Below are positions 9,739-18,608 of a stretch of DNA of 64,000 nucleotides, piece by piece. Within the stretch, counting starts at the first letter, position 1. Every line of letters begins with the position of its first letter. Source of the DNA: Plasmopara viticola (Eukaryota; Oomycota; Peronosporomycetes; Peronosporales; Peronosporaceae). Position numbers and translations under genes: made by a program. The notes under the pieces were generated by a model that was not told the origin of the DNA, ran no database searches, and saw only the letters and a list, made by a program, of their open reading frames with translations. The DNA lies in assembly GCA_001695595.3 (NCBI GenBank), contig MBPM02000166.1, forward strand, positions 1 through 64,000, read 5' to 3'.

Positions 9739-9939
9739 CATTATTACAATTTATGTCAGTCAGCCAATGACCTTTTCATTTGCCTTCCAAACATTCAAGC
9801 TTTTTGCCCATCGAGTAGGTTTGCCCATCGGATGACATGCGCTTAATTTGGGACAAACCGAAATGCTCTTTATGAAAGTAAATTGGGATCTGAGGTCCAA
9901 GCACGCGATTTAAAGCTTTTTTTATGCATCGCTCAATAG

Positions 9940-10044
9940 GATTATTTTGGTGATCAGCCGTACAAGTTAAAGCGGTACAGATAGTATTAGCGCGGCCCTG
10001 TGCAAGGACTTTACGCATTAACGAGAAGTATTGCACTTTCATTT
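9940..10044 (+). ncRNA. U6 snRNA-like sequence
   Basis: Core ACAGATAGTATTAGC. Confidence 0.6.
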
Positions 10045-10315
10045 GGATTTGAAGCCATGACTCGGCTCGTTGTCATCTTTCATGTCAGCTCAATTACAGT
10101 AGCCATCGTTTGTTATCTAAATTAATTAGCGAGGTGAGGCTTGTGTTAGTTCTATACATACCAGCTGTTGTTGCTGTAACGCATAAGTGTTATTTCTTAC
10201 GCGCACCGCAACTAATGTAGAGACATTATGATGCTAATAGACCCACTCCGCTCTTTGTTTGCGCTTGATACTTGCGTGTATTATTAGTTGTGTGTAAGCT
10301 ACCTACGGTTGCCAC

Positions 10316-10387
10316 GCCCCTATAGCTCAGTGGTAGAGCACTCGCTTCGTAAGCGAAAGGTCGGTGGTTCGATCCCGCCTGGGGGCT
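10316..10387 (+). tRNA. tRNA-Thr(CGT)
   Basis: Consensus sequence in an uninterrupted unit. Confidence 0.96.
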
Positions 10388-10935
10388 CTTCTTACCATTT
10401 TATACTGCTTCTTCACGTATATTTGGTCAGAGCAATTGAGTAAGCTATTCGCCGCTCATTTTATAATCTATTTGTCATGCACTTGTCTTGTGGTGGTTTG
10501 TGGTGGGGCGCATACTGTTCGATTGGTGCGCACGGCACCTTCACACACGGTATGACTGTCTGTTGGAAGAAGAAAGCCTAACGCCAGGACTATGCAAGTA
10601 AGCTATTGCAATCGTGATGGTGGTTAGCATCGAAGACGTTAGAAAGGGGTGACAGCTCGTTTTCTCTGTGATCTAAAAAGTCATCTCCTTCGCATGGTAT
10701 CATTTTCTCAAACTTGTACGTATATACATCCTCGAACTTGACATGCCGACCGAAAAAGGTCAATGCATCTAGCTGCTATTGGGCGGCCGCTTTCGAGTGT
10801 TTTTTTAGCGTACTACGCTTTGTGTCATGTGCTGTACTTTAATGTGTCGCACGAGCGATTTGCATGACTATGGTGGTATGCTTGAGTAAGGGTGGAAAAA
10901 GTTTGTAATCGGTGTATCAGTTAACAGCCAGGGAT

Positions 10936-11016
10936 GACAGCTTGGCCGAGTGGTTAAGGCGTTAGCCTGCTAAGTTAATGGGGTAACCCGCGTGAGTTCG
11001 AATCTCACAGCTGTCG
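10936..11016 (+). tRNA. tRNA-Ser(GCT)
   Basis: Consensus sequence. Confidence 0.97.
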
Positions 11017-11217
11017 CATTATTACAATTTATGTCAGTCAGCCACTGACCTTTTCATTTGCCTTCCAAACATTCAAGCTTTTTGCCCATCGAGTAGGTTT
11101 GCCCATCGGATGGCATGCGCTTAATTTGGGACAAACCGAGATGCTCTTTATGAAAGTAAATTGGGATCTGAGGTCCAAGCACGCGATTTGAAGCTTTTTT
11201 TATGCATCGCTCAATAG

Positions 11218-11322
11218 GATTATTTTGGTGATCAGCCGTACAAGTTAAAGCGGTACAGATAGTATTAGCGCGGCCCTGTGCAAGGACTTTACGCATTAAC
11301 GAGAAGTATTGCACTTTCATTT
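11218..11322 (+). ncRNA. U6 snRNA-like sequence
   Basis: Core ACAGATAGTATTAGC. Confidence 0.6.
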
Positions 11323-11609
11323 GGATTTGAAGCCATGACTCGGCTCGTTGTCATCTTTCATGTCAGCTCAATTACAGTAGACATCGTTTGTTATCTAAAT
11401 TAATTAGCGAGGTGAGGCTTGTGTTAGTTCTATACATACCAGCTGTTGTTGCTGTAACGCATAAGTGTTATTTCTTACGCGCACCGCAACTAATGTAGAG
11501 ACATTATGATGCTAATAGACCCACTCCGCTCTTTGTTTGCGCTTGATACTTGCGTGTATTATTAGTTGTGTGTAAGCTACCTACGGTTGCCACGCCCCTA
11601 TAGCTCAGT

Positions 11610-11870
11610 TGAAAGTTGTCATGTATTTAATCTTAACACAACCTATACCTTCTCGGCTTGGCTAGGATTTCTACATTTACATTTTTAGTCTGAAGATTTT
11701 TTTTCGTCTTGTTATTGTCTTTTTCTTGATCGGGGTCGGAAATATTTCGCTTGGGGCCGTCCTCTCCCCAAGTCTGGTTGATTACGAAGTTTGTCCGGTG
11801 TGGGGCTCGAACCCGCACCACACACCGTGAAGACCAGAAGCATAATCCACTAACCCACGCCGCCGGGTCT
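11610..11870 (-). mobile_element. tRNA-derived SINE in tRNA-Thr, second subfamily
   Basis: 261 bp with duplications 11593-11609 and 11871-11887. Subfamily markers on the + strand: GTCTTTTTCTTG, GTGAAGACC, CGCCGCCGGG. Confidence 0.88.
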
Positions 11871-11871
11871 C

Positions 11872-11943
11872 GCCCCTATAGCTCAGTGGTAGAGCACTCG
11901 CTTCGTAAGCGAAAGGTCGGTGGTTCGATCCCGCCTGGGGGCT
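11872..11943 (+). tRNA. tRNA-Thr(CGT), rebuilt downstream of a SINE
   Basis: Consensus sequence; follows the SINE at 11610-11870. Confidence 0.95.
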
Positions 11944-12490
11944 CTTCTTACCATTTTATACTGCTTCTTCACGTATATTTGGTCAGAGCAATTGAGTAAG
12001 CTATTCGCCGCTCATTTTATAATCTATTTGTCATGCACTTGTCTTTTGGTGGTTTGTGGTGGGGCGCATACTGTTCGATTGGTGCGCACGGCACCTTCAC
12101 ACACGGTATGACTGTCTGTTGGAAGAAGAAAGCCTAACGCCAGGACTATGCAAGTAAGCTATTGCAATCGTGATTGTGGTTAGCATCGAAGACGTTAGAA
12201 AGGGGTGACAGCTCGTTTTCTCTGTGATCTAAAAAGTCATCTCCTTCGCATGGTATCATTTTCTCAAACTTGTACGTATATACACCCTCGAAGTTGACAT
12301 GCCGACCGAAAAAGGTCAATGCATCTAGCTGCTATTGGGCGGCCGCTTTCGAGTTTTTTTTAGCGTACTACGCTTTGTGTCATGTGCTATACTTTAATGT
12401 GTCGCACGAGCGATTTGCATGACTATGGTGGTATGCTTGAGTAAGGGTGGAAAAAGTTTGTAATCAGTGTATCAGTTAACAGCCAGGGAT

Positions 12491-12595
12491 GACAGCTTGG
12501 CCGAGTGGTTAAGGCGTTAGCCTGCTAAGTTAATGGGGTAACCCGCGTGAGTTCGAATTAGCTCACCCGCGTGAGTTCGAATCTCACAGCTGTCG
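12491..12595 (+). pseudogene. tRNA-Ser with a 24-nt internal duplication
   Basis: CCCGCGTGAGTTCGAAT occurs twice, separated by TAGCTCA, so the T arm and B box are duplicated and the molecule is 105 nt. The second copy keeps a complete T stem and acceptor. Either B box could recruit TFIIIC, but a normal tRNA fold is unlikely. Confidence 0.9.
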
Positions 12596-12796
12596 CATTA
12601 TTACAATTTATGTCAGTCAGCCAATGACCTTTTCATTTGCCTTCCAAACATTCAAGCTTTTTGCCCATCGAGTAGGTTTGCCCGTCGGATGACATGCGCT
12701 TAATTCGGGACAAACTGAGATGCTCTTTATGAAAGTGAATTGGGATCTGAGGTCCAAGCACGCGATTTGAAGCTTTTTTTATGCATCGCTCAATAG

Positions 12797-12901
12797 GATT
12801 ATTTTGGTGATCAGCCGTACAAGTAAAAGCGGTACAGATAGTATTAGCGCGGCCCTGTGCAAGGACTTTACGCATTAACGAGAAGTATTGCACTTTCATT
12901 T
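12797..12901 (+). ncRNA. U6 snRNA-like sequence
   Basis: Core ACAGATAGTATTAGC; upstream AAGTAAAAGC instead of AAGTTAAAGC. Confidence 0.6.
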
Positions 12902-13172
12902 GGATTTGAAGCCATGACTCGGCTCGTTGTCATCTTTCATGTCAGCTCAATTACAGTAGCCATCGTTTGTTATCTAAATTAATTAGCGAGGTGAGGCTTG
13001 TGTTAGTTCTATACATACCAGCTGTTGTTGCTGTAACGCATAAGTGTTATTTCTTACGCGCACCGCAACTAATGTAGAGACATTATGATGCTAATAGACC
13101 CACTCCGCTCTTTGTTTGCGCTTGATACTTGCGTGTATTATTAGTTGTGTGTAAGCTACCTACGGTTGCCAC

Positions 13173-13244
13173 GCCCCTATAGCTCAGTGGTAGAGCACTC
13201 GCTTCGTAAGCGAAAGGTCGGTGGTTCGATCCCGACTGGGGGCT
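13173..13244 (+). tRNA. tRNA-Thr(CGT), T-stem mismatch
   Basis: The 3' strand of the T stem reads CCGAC instead of CCGCC, creating a G-A mismatch. The B box core is intact. Confidence 0.88.
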
Positions 13245-13792
13245 CTTCTTACCATTTTATACTGCTTCTTCACGTATATTTGGTCAGAGCAATTGAGTAA
13301 GCTATTCGCCGCTCATTTTATAATCTATTTGTCATGCACTTGTCTTGTGGTGGTTTGTGGTGGGGCGCATACTGTTCGATTGGTGCGCACGGCACCTTCA
13401 CACACGGTATGACTGTCTGTTGGAAGAAGAAAGCCTAACGCCAGGACTATGCAAGTAAGCTATTGCAATCGTGATGGTGGTTAGCATCGAAGACGTTAGA
13501 AAGGGATGACAGCTCGTTTTCTCTGTGATCTAAAAAGTCATCTCCTTCGCATGGTATCATTTTCTCAAACTTGTACGTATATACATCCTCGAACTTGACA
13601 TGCCGACCGAAAAAGGTCAATGCATCTAGCTGCTATTGGGCAGCCGCTTTCGAGTGTTTTTTTAGCGTACTTCGCTTTGTGTCATGTGCTGTACTTTAAT
13701 GTGTCGCACGAGCGATTTGCATGACTATGGTGGTATGCTTGAGTAAGGGTGGAAAAAGTTTGTAATCAGTGTATCAGTTAACAGCCAGGGAT

Positions 13793-13873
13793 GACAGCTT
13801 GGCCGAGTGGTTAAGGCGTTAGCCTGCTAAGTTAATGGGGTAACCCGCGTGAGTTCGAATCTCACAGCTGTCG
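13793..13873 (+). tRNA. tRNA-Ser(GCT)
   Basis: Consensus sequence. Confidence 0.97.
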
Positions 13874-14074
13874 CATTATTACAATTTATGTCAGTCAGCC
13901 AATGACCTTTTCATTTGCCTTCCAAACATTCAAGCTTTTTGCCCATCGAGTAGGTTTGCCCATCGGATGGCATGCGCTTAATTTGGGACAAACCGAGATG
14001 CTCTTTATGAAAGTAAATTGGGATCTGAGGTCCAAGCACGCGATTTGAAGCTTTTTTTATGCATCGCTCAATAG

Positions 14075-14179
14075 GATTATTTTGGTGATCAGCCGTACAA
14101 GTTAAAGCGGTACAGATAGTATTAGCGCGGCCCTGTGCAAGGACTTTACGCATTAACGAGAAGTATTGCACTTTCATTT
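14075..14179 (+). ncRNA. U6 snRNA-like sequence
   Basis: Core ACAGATAGTATTAGC. Confidence 0.6.
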
Positions 14180-14466
14180 GGATTGGAAGCCATGACTCGG
14201 CTCGTTGTCATCTTTCATGTCAGCTCAATTACAGTAGACATCGTTTGTTATCTAAATTAATTAGCGAGGTGAGGCTTGTGTTAGTTCTATACATACCAGC
14301 TGTTGTTGCTGTAACGCATAAGTGTTATTTCTTACGCGCACCGCAACTAATGTAGAGACATTATGATGCTAATAGACCCACTCCGCTCTTTGTTTGCGCT
14401 TGATACTTGCGCGTATTGTTAGTTGTGTGTAAGCTACCTACGGTTGCCACGCCCCTATAGCTCAGT

Positions 14467-14727
14467 TGAAAGTTGTCATGTATTTAATCTTAACACAACC
14501 TATACCTTCTCGGCTTGGCTAGGATTTCTACATTTACATTTTTAGTCTGAAGATTCTTTCTCGTCTTGTTATTGTCTTTTTCTTGATCGGGGTCGGAAAT
14601 ATTTCGCTTGGGGCCGTCCTCTCCCCAAGTCTGGTTGATTACGAAGTTTGTCCGGTGTGGGGCTCGAACCCGCACCACACACCGTGAAGACCAGAAGCAT
14701 AATCCACTAACCCACGCCGCCGGGTCT
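14467..14727 (-). mobile_element. tRNA-derived SINE in tRNA-Thr, second subfamily
   Basis: 261 bp with duplications 14450-14466 and 14728-14744; carries TTCTTTCTCG where the copy at 11610 has a T8 run. Confidence 0.88.
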
Positions 14728-14728
14728 C

Positions 14729-14800
14729 GCCCCTATAGCTCAGTGGTAGAGCACTCGCTTCGTAAGCGAAAGGTCGGTGGTTCGATCCCGCCTGGGGGCT
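14729..14800 (+). tRNA. tRNA-Thr(CGT), rebuilt downstream of a SINE
   Basis: Consensus sequence; follows the SINE at 14467-14727. Confidence 0.95.
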
Positions 14801-15347
14801 CTTCTTACCATTTTATACTGCTTCTTCACGTATATTTGGTCAGAGCAATTGAGTAAGCTATTCGCCGCTCATTTTATAATCTATTTGTCATGCACTTGTC
14901 TTTTGGTGGTTTGTGGTGGGGCGCATACTGTTCGATTGGTGCGCACGGCACCTTCACACACGGTATGACTGTCTGTTGGAAGAAGAAAGCCTAACGCCAG
15001 GACTATGCAAGTAAGCTTTTGCAATCGTGATTGTGGTTAGCATCGAAGACGTTAGAAAGGGGTGACAGCTCGTTTTCTCTGTGATCTAAAAAGTCATCTC
15101 CTTCGCATGGTATCATTTTCTCAAACTTGTACGTATATACACCCTCGAACTTGACATGCCGACCGAAAAAGGTCAATGCATCTAGCTGCTATTGGGCGGC
15201 CGCTTTCGAGTTTTTTTTAGCGTACTACGCTTTGTGTCATGTGCTATACTTTAATGTGTCGCACGAGCGATTTGCATGACTATGGTGGTATGCTTGAGTA
15301 AGAGTGGAAAAAGTTTGTAATCTGTGTATCAGTTAACAGCCAGGGAT

Positions 15348-15428
15348 GACAGCTTGGCCGAGTGGTTAAGGCGTTAGCCTGCTAAGTTAATGGGGTAACC
15401 CGCGTGAGTTCGAATCTCACAGCTGTCG
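15348..15428 (+). tRNA. tRNA-Ser(GCT)
   Basis: Consensus sequence. Confidence 0.97.
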
Positions 15429-15629
15429 CATTATTACAATTTATGTCAGTCAGCCAATGACCTTTTCATTTGCCTTCCAAACATTCAAGCTTTTTGCCCA
15501 TCGAGTAGGTTTGCCCATCGGATGACATGCGCTTAATTCGAGACAAACTGAGATGCTCTTTATGAAAGTGAATTGGGATCTGAGGTCCAAGCACGCGATT
15601 TGAAGCTTTTTTTATGCATCGCTCAATAG

Positions 15630-15734
15630 GATTATTTTGGTGATCAGCCGTACAAGTAAAAGCGGTACAGATAGTATTAGCGCGGCCCTGTGCAAGGACT
15701 TTACGCATTAACGAGAAGTATTGCACTTTCATTT
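15630..15734 (+). ncRNA. U6 snRNA-like sequence
   Basis: Core ACAGATAGTATTAGC with the AAGTAAAAGC variant. Confidence 0.6.
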
Positions 15735-16021
15735 GGATTTGAAGCCATGACTCGGCTCGTTGTCATCTTTCATGTCAGCTCAATTACAGTAGACATCGTT
15801 TGTTATCTAAATTAATTAGCGAGGTGAGGCTTGTGTTAGTTCTATACATACCAGCTGTTGTTGCTGTAACGCATAATTGTTATTTCTTACGCGCACCGCA
15901 ACTAATGTAGAGACATTATGATGCTAATAGACCCACTCCGCTCTTTGTTTGCGCTTGATACTTGCGCGTATTATTAGTTGTGTGTAAGCTACCTACGGTT
16001 GCCACGCCCCTATAGCTCAGT

Positions 16022-16282
16022 TGAAAGTTGTCATGTATTCAATCTTAACACAACCTATACCTTCTCTGCTTGGCTAGGATTTCTACATTTACATTTTTAG
16101 TCTGAAGATTCTTTCTCGTCTTGTTATTGTCTTTTTCTTGATCGGGGTCGGAAATATTTCGCTTGGGGCCGTCCTCTCCCCAAGTCTGGTTGATTACGAA
16201 GTTTGTCCGGTGTGGGGCTCGAACCCGCACCACACACCGTGAAGACCAGAAGCATAATCCACTAACCCACGCCGCCGGGTCT
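16022..16282 (-). mobile_element. tRNA-derived SINE in tRNA-Thr, second subfamily
   Basis: 261 bp with duplications 16005-16021 and 16283-16299; close to the copy at 14467. Confidence 0.88.
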
Positions 16283-16283
16283 C

Positions 16284-16355
16284 GCCCCTATAGCTCAGTG
16301 GTAGAGCACTCGCTTCGTAAGCGAAAGGTCGGTGGTTCGATCCCGCCTGGGGGCT
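16284..16355 (+). tRNA. tRNA-Thr(CGT), rebuilt downstream of a SINE
   Basis: Consensus sequence; follows the SINE at 16022-16282. Confidence 0.95.
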
Positions 16356-16902
16356 CTTCTTACCATTTTATACTGCTTCTTCACGTATATTTGGTCAGAG
16401 CAATTAAGTAAGCTATTCGCCGCTCATTTTATAATCTATTTGTCATGCACTTGTCTTTTGGTGGTTTGTGGTGGGGCGCATACTGTTCGATTGGTGCGCA
16501 CGGCACCTTCACACACGGTATGACTGTCTGTTGGAAGAAGAAAGCCTAACGCCAGGACTATGCAAGTAAGCTATTGCAATCGTGATTGTGGTTAGCATCG
16601 AAGACGTTAGAAAGGGGTGACAGCTCGTTTTCTCTGTGATCTAAAAAGTCATCTCCTTCGCATGGTATCATTTTCTCAAACTTGTACGTATATACACCCT
16701 CGAACTTGACATGCCGACCGAAAAAGGTCAATGCATCTAGCTGCTATTGGGCGGCCGCTTTCGAGTTTTTTTTAGCGTACTACGCTTTGTGTCATGTGCT
16801 ATACTTTAATGTGTCGCACGAGCGATTTGCATGACTATGGTGGTATGCTTGAGTAAGGGTGGAAAAAGTTTGTAATCAGTGTATCAGTTAACAGCCAGGG
16901 AT

Positions 16903-16983
16903 GACAGCTTGGCCGAGTGGTTAAGGCGTTAGCCTGCTAAGTTAATGGGGTAACCCGCGTGAGTTCGAATCTCACAGCTGTCG
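16903..16983 (+). tRNA. tRNA-Ser(GCT)
   Basis: Consensus sequence; last tRNA-Ser before LINE-A. Confidence 0.97.
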
Positions 16984-17184
16984 CATTATTACAATTTATG
17001 TCAGTCAGCCAATGACCTTTTCATTTGCCTTCCAAACATTCAAGCTTTTTGCCCATCGAGTAGGTTTGCCCATCGGATGACATGCGCTTAATTCGGGACA
17101 AACTGAGATGCTCTTTATGAAAGTGAATTGGGATCTGAGGCCCAAGCACGCGATTTGAAGCTTTTTTTATGCATCGCTCAATAG

Positions 17185-17288
17185 GATTATTTTGTGATCA
17201 GCCGTACAAGTAAAAGCGGTACAGATAGTATTAGCGCGGCCCTGTGCAAGGACTTTACGCATTAACGAGAAGTATTGCACTTTCATTT
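17185..17288 (+). ncRNA. U6 snRNA-like sequence, 1-nt shorter 5' loop
   Basis: The 5' stem-loop reads GATTATTTTGTGATC, with one G lost from the loop; AAGTAAAAGC variant; AGC kept. Confidence 0.58.
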
Positions 17289-17558
17289 GGATTTGAAGCC
17301 ATGACTCGGCTCGTTGTCATCTTTCATGTCAGCTCAATTACAGTAGACATCGTTTGTTATCTAAATTAATTAGCGAGGTGAGGCTTGTGTTAGTTCTATA
17401 CATACCAGCTGTTGTTGCTGTAACGCATAAGTGTTATTTCTTACGCGCACCGCAACTAATGTAGAGACATTATGATGCTAATAGACCCACTCCGCTCTTT
17501 GTTTGCGCTTGATACTTGCGTGTATTATTAGTTGTGTGTAAGCTACCTCCGGTTGCCA

Positions 17559-17575
17559 CGCCCCTATAGCTCAGT
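17559..17575 (+). repeat. Left target-site duplication of LINE-A
   Basis: CGCCCCTATAGCTCAGT: the base before tRNA-Thr plus its nucleotides 1-16. This orphan gene start lacks a B box. Confidence 0.93.
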
Positions 17576-17585
17576 TGAAGGTCGT

Positions 17586-17603
17586 CTATATTATGTAATA
17601 TAG
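17586..17603 (-). other. 3'-terminal hairpin of LINE-A
   Basis: Perfect inverted repeat CTATATTA-TG-TAATATAG starting 10 nt inside the element's 3' end; conserved exactly at 62462-62479. A candidate recognition structure for the element's reverse transcriptase. Confidence 0.65.
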
Positions 17604-17705
17604 GCGAATGTCTGCCCAACTTGCCTGGCGTAGTATCTGTTCTACTACTCTAGTGTACTATATATAATTATGCATTTCCTCCAAAATAGGAATATACAAA
17701 AAATT

Positions 17706-17736
17706 ATGTAATTTCCTCAAAAAAAGGAAATTACAT
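17706..17736 (-). other. Second 3' UTR hairpin of LINE-A
   Basis: ATGTAATTTCC and GGAAATTACAT, an 11-bp perfect stem with a 9-nt T-rich loop on the element strand. Conserved at 62585-62614 with a one-base shorter loop. Confidence 0.65.
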
Positions 17737-18608
17737 ATTTTATGTTTGCCACGTATTGTTTTGGATTTCATCCAATCACTGGCCTGGGAGGGTTTCGGTT
17801 CTACACTTTTGCCCCCGTTTCGACTTCAACTTCGGGCGAAAAAGGCCATTTAGACCCTTTGTGCGTGGCAACGTTGCTCGATAAGTGCGGTCGATCAACA
17901 GCCGCAACTTTTGGCACTTAGGCAGCACATACAGCGCCCATTGCATGCCAAATGCTCACGCGTATCAAGCCTTCAGGTGCCTAAACGGAAGTCCGGTCTT
18001 TCAGCACACTGTCGCGTCGTTTCGCGATGGGGAATCCGCAGCCCAATCCGTGGGCCGACCCATTTTTGGGATCGTTATACTTTATAAGATAAAAATCCCT
18101 CGCTTCTTATTCGTCGTGAGGAGTGAAAAAATTCTTGATTCTCCAGGCCTCACAGTAAAGATAAAAAAAAGTGACCGGTATGGCCCCACAGGTAAATTGG
18201 CCTTTTAGGCCTCTTCGGGTCACCAAAACCACTGGGATTCAGCTCTCAGACTTCATCAAGGTACCCTTGGCCCCCCAGGGTTCACAGAAGACAAAGCTCT
18301 TGACTTACGAAGCCGCTTTCTCACTGCTTTGTTACAGGCGCCCCCTACTCCGGTCTTTTACGCGGCTGGCTCGTATCCAGTTACCCTCCAGGTGCACTGT
18401 ATGGCTACATCAAGTGCGAGACTTGCGGCAGCGGACCCCAGAAAATTCGGACGTTCTTCAAGTGATGAGGCTTTACCCGTAAGGGCGCCCGGCAGGCTGC
18501 CCGACCAGATAGCACCCACATCTTCGGACGGCGGTTTTTTAAACGATTGGAATGAACTCAGTATTTGCCGACATTAACCGTGTTCTTTTCTAGACGTTGT
18601 TTATTTGT

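Larger units (their letters stand above)
1..17575 (+). repeat. Tandem array block 1, tRNA-Thr/tRNA-Ser/U6-like unit
   Basis: Head-to-tail units of 1,275-1,278 bp when uninterrupted. Order: tRNA-Thr (72 bp), spacer A (547 bp), tRNA-Ser (81 bp), spacer B (576 bp, with the U6-like sequence about 200 bp downstream of tRNA-Ser). Neighbouring units differ by only a few substitutions and 1-nt indels. Six units carry a SINE in the tRNA-Thr gene and are about 278 bp longer. The first unit lacks tRNA-Ser: near position 146 spacer A is fused directly to spacer B, removing roughly 700 bp. Confidence 0.97.
17576..18608 (-). other. LINE-A 3' UTR
   Basis: About 1 kb without a plausible gene. Terminal features are listed separately. 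The region is conserved in the relative at 62452-63490, so it is part of the element. The + strand 17630-17643, GTAGTATCTGTTCT, equals a piece of U2 snRNA. Confidence 0.8.

Noticed and set aside
17885..18577. Short plus-strand frames in the LINE-A 3' UTR
   Set aside because: They overlap each other, are antisense to the element, and are not kept in the relative at 62452.
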